From: an uncultured Acidobacteriota bacterium
GTDB taxonomy: Bacteria > Acidobacteriota > Blastocatellia > RBC074
Length of the DNA stretch: 33,057 bases
Direction: 5' to 3'
NCBI GenBank assembly: GCA_903828635.1
Contig: CAIKMY010000257.1
Location: forward strand, 1-33,057
Part shown: positions 1 through 11,550 of the stretch, one piece after another
How the letters are laid out: each line of letters opens with the position of its first letter
How positions within the stretch are numbered: position 1 is the stretch's first letter
Program-made: the position numbers and the translations under genes
The notes under the pieces: model-generated
What the model was told of the DNA's origin: nothing
The model's input: the letters and a program-made list of their open reading frames with translations, nothing else
Databases searched by the model: none

Positions 1-1
1 G

Positions 2-679
2 GGCGAGTCGATCGTCGCGCAGAGGCTCTTCCTCTTTGGCCCACCAGCCCGGACGATCCTTGATCTTTCAACGGGTTACGATCTGACAGTGGTTGGTGCG
101 CATGATCGTTATGAATCAACCCTGCCGGGGCTTGGCCACATCGCGACGTGCATCGTCGAGCAATCGACCAATGCCACGCTGGTCGGCCGCGAGATCCCTC
201 CCGGTCGCGGTTTGCGCGTGCTGGCCTGCATTGACGGGTCGCTTGCCTCGCAGAACGCGCTTCGCTTCATGGCCAGCTCGCTGCAACTCGACTCCTCGGA
301 GGTGACGCTGCTCCATATCGCCGAGACTCCGTGGATCCATCCCGGTCCCGTTCCTGAGTGGACGGAATATCCCAGCCGCGAGTTTGAGGCCGCTGATCCC
401 GAGGGCCAGATCGACCGTGAGCTTCGACGTGAATCGTCCCACATCCTTGAAGTGGCGCGCCTCATGCTCGAATCATACGGGATTGCGGCTCAGGTGCTGG
501 CGAGCGAGGGTGACGCCGTCCTCGAAATCGTCTCCGAGTCTGAGTCGGGGGAGTACGATCTGATCGTTATCGGGGCCACCGGCGAAGAGGGATTGAGGGA
601 GGCGCTGACCGGTCACGCCTCGTCGCGCATTGCGGCTGTCGCTCCATGCTCGGTGCTCATTCCACGGTATGTCGCGTAA
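2..679 (+). CDS. Universal stress protein, tandem UspA domains, 5' end outside window
   Basis: Frame is open from base 2 (GESIVAQRLFLFGPPARTILDLSTGYDLTVVGAHDR...), so the ORF-track GTG start at 89 is internal. End of one Usp domain (YDLTVVGAHDR), then a second (LRVLACIDGSLASQNALRF ... YDLIVIGATGEEG...SSRIAAVAPCSVLIPR). Confidence 0.85.
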   Translation, partial: GESIVAQRLFLFGPPARTILDLSTGYDLTVVGAHDRYESTLPGLGHIATCIVEQSTNATLVGREIPPGRGLRVLACIDGSLASQNALRFMASSLQLDSSEVTLLHIAETPWIHPGPVPEWTEYPSREFEAADPEGQIDRELRRESSHILEVARLMLESYGIAAQVLASEGDAVLEIVSESESGEYDLIVIGATGEEGLREALTGHASSRIAAVAPCSVLIPRYVA

Positions 680-692
680 ATCGGGGCACGCA

Positions 693-747
693 ACATCGGA
701 ACATTGCCCGCTGGAAGCATCACGAATCAGGGGGCATGTTCCGATGT
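693..747. repeat. Perfect 12-bp inverted repeat (ACATCGGAACAT / ATGTTCCGATGT) with 31-nt spacer; copy B of a dispersed palindromic element (similarity extends over 688..741)
   Basis: Arms 693-704 and 736-747 are exact reverse complements. Spacer shares CCCGCYGGAA and CACGAATCAGG with the minus strand of 13291..13344. Confidence 0.8.
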
Positions 748-765
748 CGGCTGTTTCTATTCATG

Positions 766-3699
<2,934 letters not shown>

Positions 3700-3950
3700 T
3701 AGTGTGCCGCCATTTGGCCGTCAGTTGGCCATTAGTTAAGTTCGGGTCAGCCAGGGCCGCCACAATGGTCACCTGGCCGCTGATAGTGTACTACCAGAAC
3801 CTGCACAAAAACAGTCTTAAAACTTTCCATTGTCAGTACAAAATAGAAATGTCCCCTGCCGGGCAGTTGCCATCCACAAGGGGGAATTCATCGCCGGCGG
3901 CAGGTATTGATGCCTTGTGTTGACTAAACACGAAGCCGGGAGGTGTTCCA

Positions 3951-3978
3951 TTGAACAAAATGCCGCCGATCGTATACT
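3951..3978 (+). promoter_or_regulatory. Putative sigma70-type promoter for the downstream ATPase: TTGAAC-N16-TATACT
   Basis: -35 TTGAAC (3951-3956) and -10 TATACT (3973-3978), 16-bp spacer, about 65 bp before the ATG, followed by SD aaaggagaga. Confidence 0.5.
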
Positions 3979-4042
3979 CTGCCTGCCTGGATAGTGATTT
4001 TGGCGAACGCGCCGTGATGGCGGTAACAAAAGGAGAGACCTC

Positions 4043-5296
4043 ATGTTGAAAGAACTCCATCTCCACCAATGGAAGAGCTTCGAGACGGCGACTCTCCATA
4101 TCGATCCGCTGACGATCCTCATTGGAACCAACGCCAGCGGCAAGTCGAACACCCTCGATGCGCTGTTGTTTCTGCAACGGGTCGCGTCTGGAGTTGGCAT
4201 CTTTCAGGCCATCAACGGCGATGTCAACCTGCCGCCTATCCGTGGAGGCATGGAGTGGGTGTGCCGCAAGCCAGCGAGGGAGTTTACCCTGAAGATGATT
4301 CTGGGGACAGAATCGGATAACTATGATTATCGCTACGAAGTGAGCGTACAGGTCAATGGCGTCAGGGCGGAGGTTGTCCGCGAAGAGTTGATCCTGCTGA
4401 CATACGGCCCGCGCCGCCAGATCCCGAAAGAGAACCGCCTCTTTTACACCCAGCCACCGGAGGCGAACACACCGGGAATTTCCTGTTATTTTTCCACCGG
4501 CACCAAAGGCCCGGGCAGGAGAATCGATGTCAATCGCTCGCACATCGTGCTGGTGCAAGCGGACGCCCTGAACCTGCGCCGGGAGGTGCAAGAGGGGGTC
4601 AAACAGGTGCTTGGTCAGTTGCAGCAGATTTTTGTGTTTGATCCCATACCGAGCCATATGCGTGATTACTCACCCTTCTCTGAAAGGCTCCAAACGGATG
4701 GCTCCAATATTGCGGGGGTGCTTGCCGCCCTCGATCCTTCACAGAAAGCGGAGGTCGAAAAGACCCTGACCGAATATCTCAAAGCCCTGCCGGAGCGTGA
4801 CATTCAGCGAATCTGGACCGAACCGGTCGGCAAGTTTCAGACCGATGCCATGCTCTATTGTGAAGAGGGATGGTTGGGCACAGTTTCGCATACGGTGGAT
4901 GCCCGCGGCATGTCGGACGGGACGCTGCGCTATCTGGCGATCGTCACCGCCATGTTAACCCGTCAACCTGGCAGCCTGCTGGTCATTGAAGAGGTTGATA
5001 ATGGCCTGCATCCTTCCCGAGCCCATGTGTTGGTGGAGATGTTGCGTACTCTGGGCAGGCAACGAAGTATCGATGTCATCGTCACGACCCACAATCCCGC
5101 ACTGCTCGATGCCGCCGGAGTCCAAATGGTACCCTTCATCACGGTTGCCCACCGGGATGCTGTCACTGGTGCCAGTCTGCTTACCCAGTTGGAAGATGTC
5201 CAGCAGCTTCCCAAATTGATGGCCTCCGGATCACTGGGACGCCTGACGTCGGAGGGACGCATCGAGGCGGCTCTCAAACAGGAGGTGGCCAAATGA
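4043..5296 (+). CDS. AAA/ABC-type ATP-binding protein (AAA_21-like predicted ATPase)
   Basis: Walker A GTNASGKSN near N-terminus; late signature-like region (ARGMSDGTLRYLAIV), Walker B (SLLVIEEVDNGLHPSR) and H-loop-like VIVTTHNPALLD; strong SD. Confidence 0.85.
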   Translation: MLKELHLHQWKSFETATLHIDPLTILIGTNASGKSNTLDALLFLQRVASGVGIFQAINGDVNLPPIRGGMEWVCRKPAREFTLKMILGTESDNYDYRYEVSVQVNGVRAEVVREELILLTYGPRRQIPKENRLFYTQPPEANTPGISCYFSTGTKGPGRRIDVNRSHIVLVQADALNLRREVQEGVKQVLGQLQQIFVFDPIPSHMRDYSPFSERLQTDGSNIAGVLAALDPSQKAEVEKTLTEYLKALPERDIQRIWTEPVGKFQTDAMLYCEEGWLGTVSHTVDARGMSDGTLRYLAIVTAMLTRQPGSLLVIEEVDNGLHPSRAHVLVEMLRTLGRQRSIDVIVTTHNPALLDAAGVQMVPFITVAHRDAVTGASLLTQLEDVQQLPKLMASGSLGRLTSEGRIEAALKQEVAK

Positions 5297-5380
5297 AGAA
5301 GGTGCTGATTCTTGATACGAGCATCCTCTGAATGGATTGTTCCAAGGATAACCCTCCAGCGGGAGAAAGTCTCAGCCTGA
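5293..5380 (+). pseudogene. 5' remnant of a PIN-like partner gene, overlapping the ATPase stop (ATGA) and terminated after 12 codons
   Basis: ATG at 5293 overlaps TGA 5294-5296; reads MKKVLILDTSIL* (PIN-like beta1 with Asp). Another frame continues EWIVPRITLQREKVSA* to 5380, as expected after a small deletion. Confidence 0.5.
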
Positions 5381-5458
5381 CACCCATAAAACTATCCCTT
5401 CTTATGGCAAAGCAGCAGTGTCCGGCCGGCTCCTCGCCTGAGCGCACGTTCCTGACTA

Positions 5459-8251
5459 TCATTCCGCCCTTCCGAGGAGAATGCTGTTAAAAAGCAGCTT
5501 GAAGGTGCCGTGAGGCTGGGCGCGGAAAGTGATCTCCGGTCCGAAGAGGCAGAGCCTGCCTGCTCCGACGCGCGCCTCGGCGGCAGCAACTGCATCTTCG
5601 AGGTGGTGTTCTCCCCAGGCCCAGCCGCTGAGCAGCGGAGCCTTGCCGGCAAACCATGCGACCGGCTTGATGCCACTCAGCGCCGCCTCGGGCCGCAACC
5701 GAAAGGCAGGGCTGTTGTCGAAGAGGAAGTTGACCTTCGTCGCCAGACCATAGGCGATCGGGTGAGTGTTATCGACGCTGGCTTCGAGGATCGATCCGGG
5801 GACATAGAATTTGTCACGCGGCAGGGGACGCTCGCCGCCACTGGCGAGTTTCTCGACGAGGGCATTGCCCATTGGCAGGCCGAGATGATACCCAAGGGCA
5901 GTCGAGCTGCCGATGGTGATGACAGAGCCGCCGGCTTCAAGGAAGGCTTTGAGCTGCGGGACGGTGGTGCTGATGGTAACATTGCCGAGTCGATCGCGGA
6001 ATTCGGCCGGTATCGAGTCATCGCGCTCTCCGGCACGCCCATCGCGTGCGGGGATTGCGCCGCCGACGAAGATCAGCACGTCGAATTGCGAGGCAAGATC
6101 GCCGGCATCGAGCCTCTGCGGATAGACTACGGTGAAGGGAAATTCGAACTGTTCCAGCAGCCAGCGCGTCCAGCCCGAGGGCATCGACCCGCCATAACGA
6201 TCCCAGAGGCCAACGCGCACCGGCCTGATGCGCAGTGTCGCGACACCGGGCGGTGTCGCGATCGGATCAAATTTGAGCCCGAGCTCACCGGCGATCTTTT
6301 CGACGCGCTCAACTGTTCCGGTGCCATTGGCCACCCAGATCGTTCCTGCCGGATAGTGCCGCTCACCAATGGTCAGCGGACTCTTCAGCCAGCGAACCTC
6401 ATCGCCTGCCCGGAGCAGCCGGTTGGTGGCGATGAAGGAGTCATTGACCTCATGGCTCAGCAGGAATCCGGCCGTGCCGGCTGGTGCCGTCACCCTGGCA
6501 GCATCGAGTCGCGCCATCCCGGTGATCTTTTCAAAGGGTCCGTCGAAACCATCGAGCACCCGGTCAAAACTGACTCCCATCTGCAGCGCCAGCGTCCAGC
6601 CGGCATTGTCGTATGGCGGAATCGGCGGTCCTCCGGGATACTGCAGGTCATTGGGATGATCCTGTGGTTCGAACATGTCAAGAATGTGCGCACGAAAGGC
6701 CTGCGCTGTCTTCACCACATAGGATCCGGCCGGATAGCTTCGCCCGGCGACGGTGAAATCGGCTGTGGCGCGGTGAACGGCAATGCCGTTTTTGATCAGC
6801 GCGTTGACGAATTTCGTCACGGTCGAAAAATCGGGCTGATTCGCCGGCAGGATATAGCCGCGCGCATCGCGCCACTCCGGTCGGCGCAGCATCTCGTAAT
6901 ATTTCAGTGGTACGCTCTGGCCGCCTCCGGCGAGGGCAGGGATGTCGATCTCACCGGGCTCTGATCGATCACCATTACCGCGCCGCTCCTTCTGGTAGGT
7001 GGCCTGCACCTCGGCGAGCCGGCGTGGATAGGGCGTCCAGTTATCACGACTGCCGCGCTCGATCGCATTGCGACCCATCCTGAAAATATTCATCAGGAAA
7101 TCTTCGCGATTCTTTGTCGCGACATCGAACACCGCGCGGTTTGCCGTCAGCGAGTACTCGATCGATTGCCGGAAATGCCATTTCTGTGGAGCAATCGGTG
7201 CTGGCAGATTCCCCTGAGGCAGATAACGATTGAAGAGAAACGGGATCTCCATCGGTGTCGGATGGCCAATCGTCTCCGTCAGCAGCCCGATCATGTTGTG
7301 GAAATAGACCGTTGTGCGCAGCCCGCCGTTCCACCATGTCGAGTAGCCGGCTCCGGTGCGCGTCGTCGCTCCCGGCTTGTTCTCGGCAACAAAGCGGTGA
7401 TGCATTGCCGCTCCGACCACATCCAGCCCGGTGACCACCAGCGGGTCATAGAGATAGTTGAATGGATCACGGAATGGCGGTGCAAAGAGCACTGTCCCCG
7501 CCGGCCCCGTCTGGTGATGATTGTAGACAATCTGCGGAAACCATTCGTGATAGAAGACCCGGTTGATTGCCTCCGATTCCGGCTGTGATGAAAGGTAAAA
7601 GTCACGGTTATTGTCGTGACCGATATACTTCTGATAAAGGCGCGGGATGTTCGAATAGCTGCGCTTCGTCTTTTCAGGCTCGCGCATATACCAGTTCGAG
7701 ACCAGCTCCATGCCATCCGGGTTGACGAGGCACCCGAGGATAATCGTCTCGTCAAGGAAGCGGCGCGTCTCCTCATCGTTGAGGCTGACCATCTGCCAGA
7801 TCGTCTCGATCAGTTGCTGCGCACCGAGCGTCTCGGTCGCATGCAGCCCGCCATCGATCCAGACCACCGCCTTGCCCTCGCGAGCCAGCGCGCGCGCCTG
7901 CTCCTCATTCAGACCTTCCGCCAGCGCCAGCCGCCGCGAAATCTCACGGTAGCGATCCAGCTTCCGGTGATTTGCCGCCGAGGTGATGATCGCCAGATAC
8001 ATCGTTCGCCCCTCGGCTGATCGCCCCATCTCAACCACCTTCAGTCGATCTGATTCGCGGTCGAGGACCTTGAGATAGGCCTCGTACTGCGTGTAATTGA
8101 CCAACTGGTAGTCGTCGCCAATCGCGAAGCCGAACTGCTCGCGCGGGCTCGTCAGCTTGGTCTGAGCCGAGGCGATCGACAGTGTGCTGACCAGACAAAG
8201 ACCAATCAGCAGGGAGCGGAAGAGTTGCGGGAGACTGGAAATATGGGACAT
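5459..8251 (-). CDS. Secreted M14-family zinc carboxypeptidase-like protein
   Basis: Signal peptide (LLIGLCLVSTLSIASAQ); M14-like architecture with zinc HxxE in WIDGGLHATETLGAQQ; downstream YNHHQTGPAGT. Confidence 0.85.
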   Translation of the reverse strand: MSHISSLPQLFRSLLIGLCLVSTLSIASAQTKLTSPREQFGFAIGDDYQLVNYTQYEAYLKVLDRESDRLKVVEMGRSAEGRTMYLAIITSAANHRKLDRYREISRRLALAEGLNEEQARALAREGKAVVWIDGGLHATETLGAQQLIETIWQMVSLNDEETRRFLDETIILGCLVNPDGMELVSNWYMREPEKTKRSYSNIPRLYQKYIGHDNNRDFYLSSQPESEAINRVFYHEWFPQIVYNHHQTGPAGTVLFAPPFRDPFNYLYDPLVVTGLDVVGAAMHHRFVAENKPGATTRTGAGYSTWWNGGLRTTVYFHNMIGLLTETIGHPTPMEIPFLFNRYLPQGNLPAPIAPQKWHFRQSIEYSLTANRAVFDVATKNREDFLMNIFRMGRNAIERGSRDNWTPYPRRLAEVQATYQKERRGNGDRSEPGEIDIPALAGGGQSVPLKYYEMLRRPEWRDARGYILPANQPDFSTVTKFVNALIKNGIAVHRATADFTVAGRSYPAGSYVVKTAQAFRAHILDMFEPQDHPNDLQYPGGPPIPPYDNAGWTLALQMGVSFDRVLDGFDGPFEKITGMARLDAARVTAPAGTAGFLLSHEVNDSFIATNRLLRAGDEVRWLKSPLTIGERHYPAGTIWVANGTGTVERVEKIAGELGLKFDPIATPPGVATLRIRPVRVGLWDRYGGSMPSGWTRWLLEQFEFPFTVVYPQRLDAGDLASQFDVLIFVGGAIPARDGRAGERDDSIPAEFRDRLGNVTISTTVPQLKAFLEAGGSVITIGSSTALGYHLGLPMGNALVEKLASGGERPLPRDKFYVPGSILEASVDNTHPIAYGLATKVNFLFDNSPAFRLRPEAALSGIKPVAWFAGKAPLLSGWAWGEHHLEDAVAAAEARVGAGRLCLFGPEITFRAQPHGTFKLLFNSILLGRAE

Positions 8252-8266
8252 ATGGGGTGTATGGAA
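8240..8266. repeat. Degenerate 9-bp tandem repeat x3 at the M14 start codon (minus strand TTCCATACA CCCCATATG TCCCATATT)
   Basis: Direct reading; encompasses the ATG at 8251. Confidence 0.5.
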
Positions 8267-8345
8267 TAAATTGGACAGAGTTTGCAGTCAGTGACGCGTG
8301 GGCATCCGGACTGCCGGCATCAAGTCTCGACGTTACGCAGGAGAC

Positions 8346-8386
8346 TATAAAACAAAATCGGGCGGTCGACAAAGCGACCGCCCGAT
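8346..8386 (-). terminator. Rho-independent terminator for the DUF5666/TIGR03437 gene
   Basis: 12-bp perfect stem ATCGGGCGGTCG / CGACCGCCCGAT (8357-8368, 8375-8386), 6-nt loop, then TTTTGTTTTAT on the minus strand, 25 nt after the stop codon. Confidence 0.9.
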
Positions 8387-8410
8387 ATTTGATGAGTGCT
8401 TTTCAGGCGA

Positions 8411-11176
8411 CTACCTGACGCTGATGGTTACCTCGTTGGAGCGGGTGACGCTGCCCTCACCATTGCGAACCTTGATGGTGATGGTCAGGGTACCGGAGGA
8501 GATGTTCGCCGGAAGCTCAACGTTGAACTGGTCAAGTCCGGAGAAACCAGGTGCCGGACCGGCATAGCCCACATTGAGCGTGGTGGTGCCGATGCTGGCG
8601 TCAACCAGTTCGGCGACTCCATTGGCCGGATTGCCATCGAGATCCTCGAGTCCGCGGAGACCGGTGCCGTAAAGCACAAGGAAGAGCCGGTCACCGCTCT
8701 GCCGGGTGATCGTTACCGGCAGGATCCTGCTGGTGGCGCTGTCGTAGCGGGCGAGCGGCTCGTAGCTGGTCTGGCCGCTGGCTTTGACACGCAGCAGCTG
8801 ACCGGCCGGGTTGCCCTTGCCGGAGCCATCAGCGGTGAAGAGGCTCGGCGCGGCGGCCGAGATCTCGATCGTCCCCTGGGCCACAGCCTGACCGTCACGC
8901 ATGACCGTGACCATTGCCGTTCCCGGCAGTACTTCATCCGGGACAAGGTAGTTGATCTGCGTCGGCGAGGCGAAGAAGAGTCCTGCCGCACGCCCGTCGA
9001 CCATCACTGAGACTCCGCCAAGAGTGGTTGGCAGCGGCTGGATATTGGCCGATGCCGTCGTCGTCGTCAGGTTGGAGCCAAAGGCGGCAATGATCGAGGA
9101 GGATGAATTTGATGTCAGGTAGCTGCCGGCATTGACCGAGGCCAGCGGCTGGAACTGCATGAATGTCGCACCGGTCGATCCGGCTTCAACCTCGATGAAC
9201 TTCGCGTCAACCTCACCACCGGGTAATTCGGCACCGACCACCTCGGCGAGTGCTCCAACCTCGATCCGGCTCCGCTGGCGATCGATCAGCGTCGAGCGGC
9301 TGACATTGACCTTGCGGCCATTGTCGAAGACCCACTGGCCGATGAAATTGGCCGTCTCCGGCAGATCGCTCACCCTGGCGATGAACTCGATGATGCTCAG
9401 ATCGTTGATGGGTGCTGTCACGGGTGGAGTCGGTCGTACTGAGATTGAGAGTGCCGTCACCACACCGTCGGCAAAGAGATATCCCTTGACCTCGACGAAG
9501 GCTCCAACCTTGATCTCGCCGCGCTGTGTCTCGGTCTTCGTCGCCTCATTGACGTTGACCTTGCGACTGTTTTTGCCGATCGTCCACTCACCCGGATACT
9601 TCCCGGCGACGGCGGCTGGCAGAGTTTTGATGTCACCATAAAAATTGATGAAGCCGATGGCTCCAGCCGGTGCGTCCTTATCGCGCTCGACCTGAATGGC
9701 GAAGGCGTCAACACCGCCATCGGTCCGCTGGTTACCCTCGACCTGAACATAGGCGCCAACCTGCGGAGTGCCGTGCTCACGGACGATGCGCGTCCGTGAA
9801 CTGACCGTCACCGGCCGTCCGCTGACGACCCACGTGCCAACGAGGGTGCTGCCGTTCGGCAGGGTCTCGATCGTGCCATAGAACCTGGTATAGCTGATTG
9901 ATCCACCGGTGCCGGCTCTGATTTCGATCTCCTTTGCGAGGATCGACCCGTCAGCCTGGATGATTCCCTCAACCTCGGCGATTGCACCAACTTTGGCACT
10001 GGCATTGCCCTGGTCAATCTTCGTCTCGGCAACGACCCTGACGGTGCGCTCGCCAACTTTCCAGGTGCCGATCAGGCTCGGAGTGCTTCCGCTGGTTGAC
10101 GTTGGTTCGATGCTCCTGATCTCACCAGCGAAACGCACGTACCCTGGTGTCGGCTCGGCGCCAATGACCGCGATCGAGGTCGCGATGACCGCACCCGTCT
10201 GGTCGGTTGTTCCCCGAACTTCGACCTGAGCACCAACCACCAGCTTGCTCTTGTCGCCATCGATCTTCGTCTCTGCCGAGACCTTGATCGTTCGGCCACT
10301 CACCTTCCAGTCACCAATGAAATTGCTGGTCGAGGGCAGCGTCTCGATCGTGCCGCGCAGCATTACCGGCAGTGTCGGAACCTGAATCTCGGCCTTGACC
10401 TCGATCCTTGTCGCGGCAAACTTGCCACCGGAGGTCAGGCTGCCGGTCACCTCAACCAGTGATCCGATCATGGCCTTCGCCCTCTGCTCATCAATCACCG
10501 TCTCGTTGGCAACCAGCACCGTGCGGCCGCTGATGACCCACTCTCCCGGCTTGATCGGGTTGGGCAGCTTTTCGACCTTGCCCACAATCCTGATCGTTGT
10601 CGGCGGCCCGAACTCCGGCAGGATGCCGACACTCAGCGCGGTGAGCGAATTGTCCTGCTCGATTCGCGCGATCACTGCGGCATTGGCACCGACTGCCGGG
10701 GCGCCAAGTTTCTGGTCGATCTTTGTCATGTCGTTGACATTGACGGTCCGGGTGCCGATCTTCCACGGGCCGATCCGGCCCGGTGTGCTCGGCAACTCCT
10801 CGATCCGTCCGACAAAGTTGAGCTGCGCGGCACTGACCGGCGCATACTTGATCTCAATTTTAGTGGCGTTGAAGACTCCACTTGACTGCCTTGTCCCACT
10901 GGCCTCGACCCAGGCCCCAACCTGGGGTTTGCCCTCGATCTTCGTCGAAGCGGTAACGCTGACCTTGACCTGTGCAATTGTCCACTCGCCGATCCATCCC
11001 TGGGTTGATGGCAGGCTGACGATCCCGCCGGCAATCTTTGACTCGGGGGCGCTGCCACTCTGAGCTGCGGCCCTCTCGCCCGGAGGGAATGTGGCCAGCG
11101 AGAGAATCATCACCACCACTGCCATCACGAGCGATCTCCGTCGTGCCGGAACCGATGCTGAAAGACTGTTATTCAT
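8411..11176 (-). CDS. Secreted protein with eight DUF5666-like repeats and TIGR03437-type C-terminal domain
   Basis: N-terminal hydrophobic signal; eight repeats of the type G.I..LP....IG.W.V.GRTV.V...T.ID.....VGA.VEV.G....G...A..IEV; C-terminal SVNAGSY...PLPTTLGGVSVMVDGRAAGLFFASPTQINYLVP...FLVLYGTGLRG...GLDQFNVELP. Confidence 0.85.
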   Translation of the reverse strand: MNNSLSASVPARRRSLVMAVVVMILSLATFPPGERAAAQSGSAPESKIAGGIVSLPSTQGWIGEWTIAQVKVSVTASTKIEGKPQVGAWVEASGTRQSSGVFNATKIEIKYAPVSAAQLNFVGRIEELPSTPGRIGPWKIGTRTVNVNDMTKIDQKLGAPAVGANAAVIARIEQDNSLTALSVGILPEFGPPTTIRIVGKVEKLPNPIKPGEWVISGRTVLVANETVIDEQRAKAMIGSLVEVTGSLTSGGKFAATRIEVKAEIQVPTLPVMLRGTIETLPSTSNFIGDWKVSGRTIKVSAETKIDGDKSKLVVGAQVEVRGTTDQTGAVIATSIAVIGAEPTPGYVRFAGEIRSIEPTSTSGSTPSLIGTWKVGERTVRVVAETKIDQGNASAKVGAIAEVEGIIQADGSILAKEIEIRAGTGGSISYTRFYGTIETLPNGSTLVGTWVVSGRPVTVSSRTRIVREHGTPQVGAYVQVEGNQRTDGGVDAFAIQVERDKDAPAGAIGFINFYGDIKTLPAAVAGKYPGEWTIGKNSRKVNVNEATKTETQRGEIKVGAFVEVKGYLFADGVVTALSISVRPTPPVTAPINDLSIIEFIARVSDLPETANFIGQWVFDNGRKVNVSRSTLIDRQRSRIEVGALAEVVGAELPGGEVDAKFIEVEAGSTGATFMQFQPLASVNAGSYLTSNSSSSIIAAFGSNLTTTTASANIQPLPTTLGGVSVMVDGRAAGLFFASPTQINYLVPDEVLPGTAMVTVMRDGQAVAQGTIEISAAAPSLFTADGSGKGNPAGQLLRVKASGQTSYEPLARYDSATSRILPVTITRQSGDRLFLVLYGTGLRGLEDLDGNPANGVAELVDASIGTTTLNVGYAGPAPGFSGLDQFNVELPANISSGTLTITIKVRNGEGSVTRSNEVTISVR

Positions 11177-11212
11177 ATCGTGTGACCTCTAATGTGGTTG
11201 AGGGCGGGCTCG

Positions 11213-11287
11213 GCTGTCATTATTAAAGCTGTCATTATTAAAGCTGTCAGGATTAAAGCTGTCAGGATTAAAGCTGTCAGGATTCAA
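11213..11287. repeat. 15-bp direct repeat x5 (GCTGTCATTATTAAA x2, GCTGTCAGGATTAAA x2, GCTGTCAGGATTCAA)
   Basis: Exact periodicity of 15; lies 36-110 bp upstream of the 8411..11176 start codon. Confidence 0.95.
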
Positions 11288-11550
11288 ATGACAGATACGG
11301 GGACAGACGAACCCAATATTGGTAAAGAACTACGGGGCGTGAGTGTTATGACTGTTCAGAACTCTGCAAAGCGGCAGACTAATGCCGATCTGAGGCCTGT
11401 GCAAAGCGAACAGATCAGAACGAAGCCGATGCATCCGGGGGGACGGACCTGAAATTATTGTGAACCCTGCTTCAGGGGTTTGTCGACAGGGAGTTTTGTA
11501 AAGCGAAAGAATTTACATTTCAATTACAAATGACTGATCGATTTTGTCGA

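Noticed and set aside
3919-3933. GTGTT-GACTA-AACAC inverted repeat upstream of the ATPase as an operator
   Set aside because: Only 5-bp arms; expected by chance in a window this size.
3833-4657. 274-aa minus-strand ORF opposite the ATPase 5' half
   Set aside because: Overlaps a strongly supported ATPase with promoter and SD; composition typical of antisense read-through.
5510-6964. Long antisense ORF (484 aa) and similar long shadow ORFs opposite PBP1A, M14, the cytochrome and the S9 peptidase
   Set aside because: GC-rich antisense shadows of well-supported genes; low-complexity, Arg-rich, no motifs.
11192-11452. Plus-strand ORF MWLRAGSAVIIKAVIIKAVRIKAVRIKAVRIQMTDTG... (86 aa)
   Set aside because: The repeated peptide is just the 15-bp DNA repeat read in frame; no SD, antisense to the leader of the DUF5666 gene, no recognisable domain.
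11461-11485. AACCCTG-CTT-CAGGGGTT hairpin as terminator of the amidohydrolase
   Set aside because: Short bulged stem with no T-tract on the minus strand; not convincing.
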